Shown here piece by piece: positions 1 to 8,153 of a stretch of 64,000 nt of DNA. The notes below the pieces were generated by a model. It ran no database searches. It was not told the origin of the DNA and worked only from the letters and a program-made list of their open reading frames with translations. This DNA is from Planctomycetota bacterium (GTDB taxonomy: Bacteria > Planctomycetota > UBA8742 > UBA2392): NCBI GenBank assembly GCA_020425605.1, contig JAGQRH010000023.1:1-64000 (forward strand). The letters run 5' to 3'. The translations under genes and the position numbers were made by a program. Positions within the stretch are counted from its first letter, which is position 1, and each line of letters starts with the position of its first letter.

Positions 1-94
1 TGCTCAGGGTGGAACTTCCAGCGGTCTGTGCCGCCAGAGACCCTGCGCAGACAACGAAGGCGAGACAAGCCATGCTCGCGAGAATCTTGCGCAT
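1..94 (-). CDS. N-terminal end of an exported protein (partial, runs off the left edge)
   Basis: Reading leftward from an ATG at 92-94 there are 31 open codons up to the window edge. They begin MRKILASMACLAFVV and continue to an AAQ-type cleavage region, which is a typical Sec signal peptide: basic start, hydrophobic core, small residues before the cut. A GAGGAG ribosome binding site lies a few bases upstream of the ATG (about 100-107). Only the signal peptide is visible, so the function of the mature protein cannot be told. Start and export prediction are well supported. Confidence 0.75.
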   Translation of the reverse strand, partial: MRKILASMACLAFVVCAGSLAAQTAGSSTLS

Positions 95-385
95 CGTAAA
101 CTCCTCAGTTTCGTCAGGTATTCGAGGGTTGTTGCTTGGGTACGGCAGCTAAAGAGCACTGGATGTGCCAATTTTCAGGCAGGGCAAGAAACCCGCCAAT
201 CGGCACCCCAGTAACGCGCATAAACACATACTGCAATTGGATTTACACATGACGTTTCGGACTGGTAACGACGCTCGGACGAGCAGGTAACGAAAGGGCG
301 CCAAACGTCAGGAGCCGAATGATACCGAATGGGAACCCCATGTGGCCGATTCGGGTAACTTTAGGACGAAATGGGGCGGGAAATC
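95..385. other. Intergenic region, no gene seen
   Basis: This stretch separates the exported protein at the left edge from the terminator of the oxidoreductase gene. Short open frames here overlap the terminator and the end of the neighbouring gene and have no ribosome binding site or recognisable product. It presumably holds the promoter of the leftmost gene. No strong repeat or RNA gene was recognised. Confidence 0.5.
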
Positions 386-416
386 AAAGAGCCCCGACTT
401 CAGGTCGGGGCTCTTT
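386..416 (-). terminator. Rho-independent terminator of the Gfo/Idh/MocA gene
   Basis: A 13-bp perfect stem (386-398 with 404-416) closes a 5-base loop. On the minus strand it is followed by TTTGATTT. It lies 20 bases past the stop of the minus-strand oxidoreductase gene. Confidence 0.8.
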
Positions 417-435
417 GCCAAATTCGAGTCCCTGG

Positions 436-1479
436 CTACCAGCGCCGATGCTCTTCCGGTACGTGTTTGTTGTAGTGATCGCGCGCCGCCGCGAGGATGT
501 CATGTGCCAGCTGGATCGCCGCCATGCCCTCTTCGCCGCCGACCTGGGGACGCTCGCCGGTCTTGATGGCGTTGATGAAGTGCTTCAGCTCTTCCTTTAA
601 TGGCTCTTCCTCGCCGATCACCACCTGCTCGACCCGGATCAGGTCGTTGAAGACGAACTGCATCAGGTCGTCGATGCCGGAGATGTCCACGTTCTCGACG
701 TGGAAGTCCTCCTGGTCCAGCTTCGGCGTCTTGCTGTAGATCCAGGCCTGTTTGCCGGCGAAGTCCAGGTTGAGGTAGCGATCAGCACAGAAGATGCGCA
801 TCTTGCGCACGGACTTGTCGCTGATGCGGCTGGCCGTGACATTGGCCACGCTGCCATTCTTGAAGGTCAGGCGCACGCTGGCGATGTCTTCATGCCGCTT
901 CGAAAGTACCGGCGTGCAGACCGCCTGGATGTCTTCAACCTCGCTGCCGACAATGCTCAGGATGATGTCCAGATCGTGGATCATCACGTCCATCACCACG
1001 CCGACGTCGGTCGAACGGAACGGATAGGGCGAAAGCCGGTCGGCTTCAATAAAAGCAACCGTGTTGATGGCGGCGCGAATGCTGCTCAACGCCGGGTTAA
1101 AGCGCTCGATGTGGCCGACCTGCAGGATGCGCTTGTGCTTCTTTGCCAGCTCATTCAGCTCGTGGCACTCGTCCACCGAGTAGGCCATCGGCTTCTCGAC
1201 CAGTGCGTGCAGCCCGTTCTCAAAGGCCCAACTGGCGACTTCGTAGTGATGCTTGGTCGGGACGACGACGCTGACGGCGTCGACCTTGCCCTTGAGCTGC
1301 TTGAAATCAGTCAGCGCTTCGCAGTGGAAGCGCTCGGCAATCTCGGCGGCCTTCTTGGGGTCGGAATCAACAACGGCAACCAGCTCGGCGGACGGAAGCT
1401 CCTTCAGAACGCGCGCGTGGTTCTTGCCAAGGTGACCGACGCCGATCACGGCGATCTTCACACGCTCATTCTGGGCCAA
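436..1479 (-). CDS. Gfo/Idh/MocA family NAD(P)-dependent oxidoreductase
   Basis: A 347-residue protein with an N-terminal Rossmann fold (GVGHLG at residues 13-18), the family signature EKP near residue 95, and a GHIERFNPA segment after it; the C-terminal half is the usual beta-sheet substrate domain. Such enzymes oxidise or reduce sugars and related compounds. Members with the GHIERFNP motif next to lpx genes are often involved in nucleotide-sugar metabolism for lipid A (for example the UDP-GlcNAc 3-dehydrogenase GnnA), and lpxC, fabZ and lpxD lie downstream in this window; this specific role is inference. The start is TTG at 1477-1479, preceded by an AGGGAG ribosome binding site at good spacing; an ATG slightly downstream is out of frame. 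Confidence 0.85.
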   Translation of the reverse strand: MAQNERVKIAVIGVGHLGKNHARVLKELPSAELVAVVDSDPKKAAEIAERFHCEALTDFKQLKGKVDAVSVVVPTKHHYEVASWAFENGLHALVEKPMAYSVDECHELNELAKKHKRILQVGHIERFNPALSSIRAAINTVAFIEADRLSPYPFRSTDVGVVMDVMIHDLDIILSIVGSEVEDIQAVCTPVLSKRHEDIASVRLTFKNGSVANVTASRISDKSVRKMRIFCADRYLNLDFAGKQAWIYSKTPKLDQEDFHVENVDISGIDDLMQFVFNDLIRVEQVVIGEEEPLKEELKHFINAIKTGERPQVGGEEGMAAIQLAHDILAAARDHYNKHVPEEHRRW

Positions 1480-1558
1480 AGCCGTGCTCCCTGTTAGTGG
1501 TGCCTAGGTTGTATCCCGTTAGTCCAGGCTTCGCAAGTTTCTGACAGTCTGTTGACAG

Positions 1559-2815
1559 TTACACGTCATAGACAATGCAGTGCGAGCCGCTAACGCCGGA
1601 AAGCGTGAAGGAAGCGTCCTCAACCAGTGCCAGGTCACTTGCCCGAACGATTTGCACGGCCGTCTTGCTGCGCGCTGTGCAGATGAAGTAACGCTTGTCC
1701 AGGGTCAGTGCAATCCCGCAGGCTTCCTCGAACTCGAAGTGCTTCAGGAAACTGCCCTGCTTGATGTCCCAGAAGGTGATCGAGTTGCCGGCCGGGTTGG
1801 TTGCGCCGACGATGTTCAGCTCATGATGAATCGCGAGGCTCAGCGTCTCGCCAAGCATCTTGCTGATCACTTCCGACGGATCGCTCATCATGGCAGCCTT
1901 GCCGCCACTCGGGCGAAGCATCAGCCCTCCGGGGATCGTCTTGAAGCCGTCCGGGCCTGTACCCGGCGGGCTGTGTGGTGTGCAGCCGATGGCGAGGTCG
2001 CCCTTGCTGGAACGCTCGGTGATGGCCAGATGGCCGGCCATCATCTCGGGCACCTCTACGCGCTCAAGCAGCGTTTGCGAAGCGATGTCCACGAACGTGA
2101 CGCAACCCAGATCGCCGCTTTCCTGCGCACCGCCGTTGGTGATCGCCAGGGTCTTGCCGTCATCCAGGATGTGGCAGTCGTGCGGGGCCTTGCCGAACGT
2201 CGGGAATTCGCCCAGCACCTGCATGTTGTCGGCATCGCGGATCACGATGTAGCCGTCGTAGTCGCCCTGCTTGCGCGGCTCGGCCTCGACGCCATAGAGC
2301 GTCTTGCCGTCCTTTGACCAGGCGCCGTGGCCGTAGAACTCCCGGCCTGCCGTCGGCTCGATCTCGCGGGTGACCTGCTTCGCTGCCAGGTCAATCTCGC
2401 AGGCGCCGGGGCCCCACTTGGAAAATACCGCGACGCGTGTGCGCTCAACCGGATGCGGGATTACGCCATGGCCGAAGAAACTCATCGGGATGAGCACGGC
2501 CTTGGCTTCCTTACTGACGAACTTGTCGACGTGGCGCAGGTCCACCATCGACAGCCAGTGCTCGCGCTGGCCGTCCTTCTCGCGAACGCCGGGGCCGATC
2601 AGCACGCCGGGGCGGCTGGACGGCTCGTAAGTGACCTTCTCAGGTGTCGGGCTCGGCGCGTCGTTGCCTGCCGGCTGGTTGGCGGGCGCCTCATTGTTGC
2701 CGACCGGCATGTCTTTTGAGCAGGCGGCCAGCATGCTCAGGCCGGCGAATGCAGACGCGCTGGCGATGAATGTGCGACGAGAACGATCCACGTGCGCTCC
2801 GTTGAAATCAGCCAT
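1559..2815 (-). CDS. DUF1513-type beta-propeller protein, Tat-exported lipoprotein
   Basis: A 418-residue protein. The N-terminus carries a twin-arginine-like signal (RSRRTFIA) followed by a hydrophobic run and a lipobox ending LAAC, so it is probably exported folded and lipid-anchored. A Pro/Asn-rich linker follows, then a WD-like propeller with repeated HG and D-G-K-T-L motifs (for example YGHGAWSKDGKTLYG, GKAPHDCHILDDGKTLAI), the pattern of DUF1513. Members are often found near iron-uptake or di-haem genes, but no such gene is adjacent here. The molecular function is unknown. The ATG start has only a weak upstream AGG. Family assignment is from motif memory and is fairly secure. Confidence 0.75.
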   Translation of the reverse strand: MADFNGAHVDRSRRTFIASASAFAGLSMLAACSKDMPVGNNEAPANQPAGNDAPSPTPEKVTYEPSSRPGVLIGPGVREKDGQREHWLSMVDLRHVDKFVSKEAKAVLIPMSFFGHGVIPHPVERTRVAVFSKWGPGACEIDLAAKQVTREIEPTAGREFYGHGAWSKDGKTLYGVEAEPRKQGDYDGYIVIRDADNMQVLGEFPTFGKAPHDCHILDDGKTLAITNGGAQESGDLGCVTFVDIASQTLLERVEVPEMMAGHLAITERSSKGDLAIGCTPHSPPGTGPDGFKTIPGGLMLRPSGGKAAMMSDPSEVISKMLGETLSLAIHHELNIVGATNPAGNSITFWDIKQGSFLKHFEFEEACGIALTLDKRYFICTARSKTAVQIVRASDLALVEDASFTLSGVSGSHCIVYDV

Positions 2816-2870
2816 GGCAGCCTATCACTGCAGGCCGCGTGCGTGGAAAACTTTTCCTTGTGACGATGGG

Positions 2871-3335
2871 CTAGCCGCCGGCCTTCTGGTCCGTCACCAT
2901 GAACTTTACGGTCGCCTCGCAGGCGAGTTCGCCGTCGACCGTCGCTTTGCCCTGTACGATGCACAGCCCGCGCTTTTCCTTTAACACTTCGACTTCAAGG
3001 CGCACCTGGTCGCCGGGGATTACCGTGCGACGCCATTTCACTTCGTCGGCGCCGGTGAAGAACGCGAGCTTGCCCTTGTGCTCGTCGCGGCTGAGCACCA
3101 GGAAACCGCCAAGCTGCGCCAGCGCCTCGAGCATCAGTACACCCGGGAAGATCGGACGCCCGGGAAAGTGGCCCGTGAAGCAGGGCTCGTTGACCGTGAC
3201 GTTCTTGATTCCCACGGCCGTGGTCGCGGTCTTCTCGAGAATCCGGTCCACCATGAGGAAGGGGTAGCGGTGCGGAGCAACGTCCAGGATGCCCTGGATG
3301 TCCACTGCACCCTTGTCGGCCGGTGTTTCGTTCAT
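2871..3335 (-). CDS. fabZ: 3-hydroxyacyl-ACP dehydratase FabZ
   Basis: A 154-residue hot-dog-fold enzyme that dehydrates (3R)-hydroxyacyl-ACP to trans-2-enoyl-ACP in type II fatty acid synthesis, and so competes with lipid A synthesis for hydroxyacyl-ACP. The catalytic block GHFPGRPIFPGVLMLEALAQ contains His56 and Glu70. Its start codon overlaps the stop of lpxC by four bases (ATGA, 3332-3335), so the two are probably translationally coupled. In some bacteria the two proteins are fused; here they are separate. The length is normal. Confidence 0.96.
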   Translation of the reverse strand: MNETPADKGAVDIQGILDVAPHRYPFLMVDRILEKTATTAVGIKNVTVNEPCFTGHFPGRPIFPGVLMLEALAQLGGFLVLSRDEHKGKLAFFTGADEVKWRRTVIPGDQVRLEVEVLKEKRGLCIVQGKATVDGELACEATVKFMVTDQKAGG

Positions 3336-4168
3336 CGAGATTCCTCGTACTGCTTGCGCAGTGCCTTTGCGACCAGTTGGTTCTGGCTGTGGCCTGACTT
3401 CACAGCAGTTACTCTCGCACTCAGGCGCAGACCGGTTACCGCAAGATCGCCTACTACGTCAAGCAGCTTGTGGCGCGCGTACTCGTCGTCAAAGCGCAGC
3501 GAATTCTCCAGCGGGCCGTCCGGGCTGACCACCAGCGTGTTCTGCGTGTTCGCGCCCTTACCGAAGCCCATTGCCTGCAGCATCTGCGCTTCTTTCTCGA
3601 GGCAGAAGGTGCGCGCCGGGCCGATGTGGTTCTCGAAGCTCTCGGGCGTGACGGCGAACTCCACCGTCGTGCGCGGCATGAACGGCACGCCGTAGTCGAG
3701 CGTGTAGTTCACCACCAGCCCGTTGTCGTTGGGCTCTACTTTGATCGAGACTTTCTCGTCGCCAACTTCAATGGTCTCGGTCGGCGTGAATTCCGGGCGG
3801 TCGGCGTACAGCTCGATGATGCCGGCCTCGCGCACCAGCTCGACGAACGCCTTGCTACTGCCGTCGCCGGCCGGCGGCTCGGGGGCGGAAAGCTCGATCA
3901 CACAGTTGTCCACGCCCAGCCCGTACAGCGCGGCCAGCACATGCTCCACGGTGTGGACCTCGACACCGTTTTCCATCAGCAGAGTGCGCCGCTGCACTTC
4001 CTGAATGTTGTCAGGATGAACCCGGATGCGCGCGCCATCACGATCCGTCCGCACCAGCACGTAGCCGCTGCCGGCGTCCGCAGGCTTTAGGGTCAGCGTA
4101 ACCTCATGCCCCTCATGCAGGCTCGTACCCGTCATCGAGGCCGACTTCGCAAGAGTAGTCTGCTTCAT
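3332..4168 (-). CDS. lpxC: UDP-3-O-acyl-N-acetylglucosamine deacetylase LpxC
   Basis: Zn-dependent deacetylase, the committed step of lipid A synthesis. The 278 residues include HTVEH (catalytic Glu75, Zn ligand His76), HKLLDVVGDL (Zn ligands His233 and Asp237) and the catalytic His260 in KSGHSQNQ. I chose the ATG at 4166-4168 because family members begin at the conserved segment (here QTTLAKSASMTGTSLHEG); the frame is open for 17 further codons upstream, but these have no family resemblance. fabZ follows with a four-base overlap. The ribosome binding site is weak. Confidence 0.95.
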   Translation of the reverse strand: MKQTTLAKSASMTGTSLHEGHEVTLTLKPADAGSGYVLVRTDRDGARIRVHPDNIQEVQRRTLLMENGVEVHTVEHVLAALYGLGVDNCVIELSAPEPPAGDGSSKAFVELVREAGIIELYADRPEFTPTETIEVGDEKVSIKVEPNDNGLVVNYTLDYGVPFMPRTTVEFAVTPESFENHIGPARTFCLEKEAQMLQAMGFGKGANTQNTLVVSPDGPLENSLRFDDEYARHKLLDVVGDLAVTGLRLSARVTAVKSGHSQNQLVAKALRKQYEESR

Positions 4169-4259
4169 CGCAGCACTATGCCTGCGGACCACGCCCCCGC
4201 CAACCCGGAGCCAATACATGAACTTTCCGCAACTTCGAACCAGTTGGGTAAGCCGGCTG

Positions 4260-5369
4260 CTAACGCGTGATCGTCACTCTTGGTAGCAGTTTCTGGAGTT
4301 CGGCAACTCCCGCATCAGTGATTTTGGAGCATCCAAAGAGATCTAGCGTATGCAGTTCTGCGAGGTCCTTGAGTGCCGACAAACCTGCATCAGTAATCTC
4401 GTTGCATCCAGCAAGTCCGAGCTTTCGTAGCGCCTGCAAGTCCCTGAGTTCAGCCAGCCCAGCATCTGTTATGTCTAAGCTCTCGAAGTTCAGATCGCGA
4501 AGCGCAGTCAACCCCTTCAAGTGCGAAAGACCTGAGTCAGTGACGCCCCAACATCCGCCAAGGATTAACCTCCGGAGCCCTGTCAGCCCAGCCAAGTGCG
4601 AAAGTCCACCACTAGTGATCTGTCGGCATCCGGCAAGTTGAAGGTTCTGCAACATCGTCAGCCCCTTCAGATGTGCGAGTCCTGCGTCGGTGATGGCCCG
4701 ACACCCGCTCAGGTCGAGACTCTGGAGCTCGACAAGGCCTTTCAGACTGACGAGTCCCACATCGGTGATCTTGCGGCAATCCCTCAAATCGAGCGTTTTC
4801 AGCGCCGCCAGACCCTTGAGATGCGCGATTCCTGCATCACTGACTTCTTTACATCCACTCAAGTCAATGTCTTGCAGCAACGTGAGTTCACTCAGGCACG
4901 TGACCCCCGCATCGGTGACCTCGCTACAACCGGACAAGCCGAGCCACTTTAGCGGTTTCATCGCAGCGAGCGCCGCAAGATCACGATCCTTGGTAGGCGA
5001 CGCTGTAAGCGAATTGAACCCCGAGAAAGCAAGGTACTGGTCCTTGCCGATCTCTCCCTTCCATCCCCTCTGCAATGGCTTTCCCGACATTTGCCACTCT
5101 TCCCACGCATCGGGACTCTCCACGAAGTCGGGCTGTCGCGTCGGATAGAGAACGAACATCCCCGCCACAGACGGAATGGAAACGTCGTCTTGGGATAGGT
5201 CGACGTGATCGGGCTCTTTGACGTCCGGTGGTGGCTCATGCGGCGGGGTGTTCGCCGGAGCGGGTATGGTCGGCTTCGACGGCACTGCATCGCTCACATA
5301 GGGCTTGTTCGCGTCCTGACCACAACTCGACGCGCAGAACAGGCAGATGATCCCAAGAAGCCACTTCAT
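4260..5369 (-). CDS. Leucine-rich-repeat protein (Cys-type LRR), probable lipoprotein
   Basis: A 369-residue protein. A signal peptide ends at a probable lipobox (CASSC), followed by a Pro-rich linker (about 30-60) and a short shared domain containing AWEEW and GKDQYL, then about ten 24-residue repeats of the pattern L-x-x-L-D-L-S-G-C-x-x-I-T-D-A-G-L-x-x-L-K-G-L. These are cysteine-containing LRRs of the type in F-box/AMN1 proteins, which form binding surfaces. A paralogue with the same N-terminal domain lies at 5765-7402. The partner is unknown; a surface or periplasmic adhesion/recognition role is inference. The 72-bp periodicity in the DNA is fully explained by the repeats. Confidence 0.85.
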   Translation of the reverse strand: MKWLLGIICLFCASSCGQDANKPYVSDAVPSKPTIPAPANTPPHEPPPDVKEPDHVDLSQDDVSIPSVAGMFVLYPTRQPDFVESPDAWEEWQMSGKPLQRGWKGEIGKDQYLAFSGFNSLTASPTKDRDLAALAAMKPLKWLGLSGCSEVTDAGVTCLSELTLLQDIDLSGCKEVSDAGIAHLKGLAALKTLDLRDCRKITDVGLVSLKGLVELQSLDLSGCRAITDAGLAHLKGLTMLQNLQLAGCRQITSGGLSHLAGLTGLRRLILGGCWGVTDSGLSHLKGLTALRDLNFESLDITDAGLAELRDLQALRKLGLAGCNEITDAGLSALKDLAELHTLDLFGCSKITDAGVAELQKLLPRVTITR

Positions 5370-5540
5370 GACGCCATCGTACTCCGCCGCAGGCGCGTAC
5401 CTAAGAGAATTGGTGCCTCACAACAGACATGCCGCTCAATCTTGCGAAACACGCTTAGGCGCTTCGCAGCAACGGGACCCGACACTTACCACTCAAGGAC
5501 TTTAGGACAGGCGGGCGGGCTGACGGGTGTGCGTGGCAAA

Positions 5541-5650
5541 TATGTCGCAGTGGTGGTGTATGCTCTGGCCGGGAATTGATCGAGCATACTGATGACTACC
5601 GAAACCAATGAACGACTGAACGATGAGCAGGCCGCGGGCGTGCTTACCTC
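5541..5650 (+). repeat. Direct repeat copy A (matches 7491-7600)
   Basis: About 110 bp nearly identical to 7491-7600. The last 50 aligned bases before the divergence (5591-5640 against 7541-7590) differ at only two positions; the upstream half, which would be the promoter and leader, is more diverged. It covers the start region of a small gene that is intact in copy B and truncated here. Confidence 0.85.
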
Positions 5651-5750
5651 GGGCGTGCAGGCGGTGCGAGGAATCCTGGTCCGCTCCATGACAATCGCCG
5701 TGCTGGAATCCCGGCCACACCCAGCGGGCTTTGCTGGGTCGGTGGATTGA
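5592..5750 (+). pseudogene. Truncated copy of the small gene at 7542-7931
   Basis: The ATG at 5592 opens a 52-codon frame whose first 18 residues (MTTETNERLNDEQAAGVL) match the N-terminus of the 129-residue protein at 7542 with a single change (T for S at position 2). After that the two diverge completely and the frame stops at 5748-5750, just before the LRR paralogue. The AAAGGAG binding site of the intact copy is degraded here to a weaker sequence. I read this as a decayed duplicate; a functional 52-residue product cannot be excluded. Confidence 0.65.
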
Positions 5751-5764
5751 CAGCCCGCGCCGTG

Positions 5765-7402
5765 CTATCGAGTCACGTTTACCTTTGGCAAGTTCGCGCT
5801 CAGCCAGCGGTGGCCGGAGACCGTTATGCGGGCGCAGCCACTCAGATCGAGCACCTGCAACGCCTTGAGATCCTTCATATTTGCCAAACCCGCGTCCGTG
5901 ATTTCGCCGCACCCGGCGAGGCGAAGCTGCACCAGCGCGGTCAGACTCCTCAAGTGTGCCAGCCCAGTGTCCGTAATCCCGCACATGGCGAGATCGAGCA
6001 CCTGCAATGAGGTCAGACGCCTCAGCTGGGCCAGCCCGGCGTCCGTGATCCGGATGCAAATGGCGAGAGAAAGCTTCCGCAGCGAGGTCATGCCCTTTAA
6101 GTGTTCCAGACCGGCGTCCCCAATCGCGGTGCAGCCGTTTAGCTCGAGCACCTGCAATCCGGTGAGAACCTTCAGGTGAGCGAGCCCGGCGTTCGAGACA
6201 CCGACGCAACCGTTGAGGCCCAGCGCCTGCAACTCCGTCAGACTTTTCAAGTGCACCAGTCCGGCGTCCGTGACCTGGCTGCACCCGCTGAGATCGAGTT
6301 GCTGCAATGCAACCAGTTCGGCCAAGTGAGCCAACCCAACATCCGTGACACGGGCTAACCCGCCCAAGAACAGTTGCCGCAAAGCGGTCAAGCCCTTCAG
6401 GTGTGCCAAACCCTTGTCCGAAATCTGGTCGCACCCCATGAGATTGAGCATCTGCAACGCGGCCAGACCCTTCAGGTGTGCCAAACCCTTGTCCGTGATC
6501 CTGGCCAACCTGCCTTCGTTGTCTTCGGGCACAGTGAGATCGAGCGTTCGCAATGCGCCAAGACCCTTCAAGTGAGCCAGGCCAGCGTCCGTAATCCCGG
6601 CGCAGCCACTGAGACTGAGTTCCTGCAACGCCGTCAGTTCCTTCAGGTATGGCAGCGCACTCTCCTTGAGAAGGTAACAGCCGCTGAGATCGAGCGACTG
6701 CAGACCGGTCAGACCCTGCAGGCAGGACAGTCCAGCGCTCTCTATCAGGGAGTCACCGAGCGTGAGCACGCGCAACGAACTCAAGACCCTCAGCTCCAGC
6801 TTTTCAAACGCCACATCAGACTTGAGGCTCCCTCCAAGATTCAGCACCTGCAACGCGCTTAGATCCCGCAAGGTCTCAGTATCAATGCCTGCCACCAAGT
6901 CGCAGTTGAAGAGATTAAGATCCACCAATGAGGTCAGACGACTCAGGTACACCGCCCCCTTGTAGCCGAACTGGTCGCAATAGCTGAGATCGAGCACCTG
7001 CAATGCGGTCAGATGGCTCACGTAGACCAGCCCTTGATTTGTGATGCCGCCACAGTGCGATAAATCCAAGCTTCGCACCGCAGTCACGGATCCCAGCTTT
7101 TCAAGGTCCCCATCACTCGGCGCTCCGTTACCTGACGGCGTACCCTGAACGTGCAAATACTGGTCCCCGGCAATCTTGCCACGCCAGCCGGCTTCCAATT
7201 GCTCGCCCGAATCCCTCCACTCCTCCCACATCGCGGGGTCGTCCGGGGGCGGCGACGGGAAAAGAAAAAAACCGAGCCCCTCGACTTCGGGAATCGTGGT
7301 GTCAACACCGTCCGCTGCGGGGCCGTCTTGTGCAAGCAGTACCGGGCAGGCGATCAGAGTCAGGAGCACTGCCAGCACGGGGAACACTCGGTTTGTTTTC
7401 AT
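5765..7402 (-). CDS. Large leucine-rich-repeat protein, exported; paralogue of the protein at 4260-5369
   Basis: About 545 residues from the chosen ATG (7400-7402, MKTNRVFPVLAVLLTL); two in-frame ATGs lie 3 and 4 codons further upstream. The signal peptide contains LIAC, which may be a lipobox, or it may be cut after LLAQ. A short domain with MWEEW and GDQYL matches the paralogue, followed by about 18 LRRs with the L-D-L-S-G-C-x-x-I-T-D-A-G-L-A-H-L-K pattern. Several repeats are irregular in the N-terminal third. The shared N-terminal domain and the small-gene fragment between the two LRR genes show that a module was duplicated. The ligand is unknown. Confidence 0.85.
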   Translation of the reverse strand: MKTNRVFPVLAVLLTLIACPVLLAQDGPAADGVDTTIPEVEGLGFFLFPSPPPDDPAMWEEWRDSGEQLEAGWRGKIAGDQYLHVQGTPSGNGAPSDGDLEKLGSVTAVRSLDLSHCGGITNQGLVYVSHLTALQVLDLSYCDQFGYKGAVYLSRLTSLVDLNLFNCDLVAGIDTETLRDLSALQVLNLGGSLKSDVAFEKLELRVLSSLRVLTLGDSLIESAGLSCLQGLTGLQSLDLSGCYLLKESALPYLKELTALQELSLSGCAGITDAGLAHLKGLGALRTLDLTVPEDNEGRLARITDKGLAHLKGLAALQMLNLMGCDQISDKGLAHLKGLTALRQLFLGGLARVTDVGLAHLAELVALQQLDLSGCSQVTDAGLVHLKSLTELQALGLNGCVGVSNAGLAHLKVLTGLQVLELNGCTAIGDAGLEHLKGMTSLRKLSLAICIRITDAGLAQLRRLTSLQVLDLAMCGITDTGLAHLRSLTALVQLRLAGCGEITDAGLANMKDLKALQVLDLSGCARITVSGHRWLSANLPKVNVTR

Positions 7403-7490
7403 GCGTCGCATCATAACCAGTTGGCCTGACGGCTCCAGCAAGCCCTGGCAGCGTAGAGGGGGAGCCGGCTACCCGCCCGTTCGCCAAAAG

Positions 7491-7600
7491 TTTGTCGCAC
7501 GTGGGTGTATGCTCTGGTTGGCAATTGAAAGGAGCATACTCATGAGTACCGAAACCAATGAACGACTGAACGATGAGCAGGCCGCGGGCGTTTTGACCCG
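7491..7600 (+). repeat. Direct repeat copy B (matches 5541-5650)
   Basis: Intact counterpart of 5541-5650, covering the leader, the AAAGGAG binding site and the first 19 codons of the small gene. The leader part (GTCGCA, GGTGTATGCTCTGG) is conserved between copies and may include the promoter. Confidence 0.85.
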
Positions 7601-7931
7601 GGCTGTTCGCGTGGTGCAGGACGTGATGGACATGGTCGAGAGCGCGCTGCAGCGCGTGAAGGGTGACGACGCCGACAACGTCTTCGCCGCGCGCGTCGAG
7701 GCCCAGCGCGTCCAGGACCAGCACATAGGCGTGCAGCCCGGGCGCGATTTCGCGCTCGTCCGCCTGCACCCGCTGAACTCGCTGTGGCAGATGGCGCTGC
7801 GCGCGGCCGCGTTGCTTGATCGCCTGCTCGCGACGACCAACCCGCAGCTCTACGCAGAACGCAAGCGCGCCGAGTTGGACGTACGCGCAGCACACCGCAA
7901 GGCCGAGAAGTTGCAGACGGCGGCAGCGTAG
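7542..7931 (+). CDS. Small helical protein of unknown function
   Basis: A 129-residue product, MSTETNERLNDEQAAGVL onward. The ATG at 7542 is preceded by AAAGGAG (7528-7534) at 7-8 bases, so I prefer it to the open frame further upstream. The sequence is rich in Ala, Arg, Glu and Gln and predicted all-helical, with no signal peptide, membrane segment or Cys. I recognise no family. It is divergent to the LRR gene at 5765-7402 and its first 18 codons are duplicated at 5592, so the LRR gene and this gene probably form one mobile or co-evolving module. Confidence 0.7.
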   Translation: MSTETNERLNDEQAAGVLTRAVRVVQDVMDMVESALQRVKGDDADNVFAARVEAQRVQDQHIGVQPGRDFALVRLHPLNSLWQMALRAAALLDRLLATTNPQLYAERKRAELDVRAAHRKAEKLQTAAA

Positions 7932-7997
7932 CCACGCGGCCAACCCGACAACGGGCATGACCAAGCCAACCCGCAAGCGCGGGCGGTTCGTGCGTTC

Positions 7998-8117
7998 AGA
8001 GCCCCGGCTGAAAAGCCGGGGACAAGCGGCCGAAAGCCGCTTGAAGCGTTAGCGGATGGGGTTTGGGTGATCGTTCGGCGCTACGCGCCGTTCCCGGCTT
8101 ACCAGCCGGGGCTCTAA
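7998..8117. repeat. Structured intergenic palindrome (REP-like)
   Basis: Outer arms AGAGCCCCGGCTG (7998-8010) and CAGCCGGGGCTCT (8104-8116) are perfectly complementary. Between them lie further short hairpins (AAGCGGC/GCCGCTT, CGGCGC/GCGCCG). The right end, CCCGGC-N6-GCCGGGGCTCTAA (8093-8117), recurs at 58833-58857. It lies between convergent genes and could act as a transcription barrier or be a dispersed repeat. Confidence 0.6.
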
Positions 8118-8123
8118 GCGTGA

Positions 8124-8148
8124 CTTCAATCAAGTGAAGGCGTTTTTT
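8124..8148 (+). terminator. Probable terminator of the small gene at 7542
   Basis: CTTCA (8124-8128) and TGAAG (8135-8139) form a short stem followed by GCG and six T (8143-8148) on the plus strand. The stem is weak but the T-run is good. Confidence 0.5.
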
Positions 8149-8153
8149 CCTGG

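Noticed and set aside
4300..7000. Strong 72-bp periodicity that could suggest CRISPR or satellite DNA
   Set aside because: The period equals 24 codons and is explained by leucine-rich repeats in two reading frames that are open throughout; units are diverged and there are no spacers.
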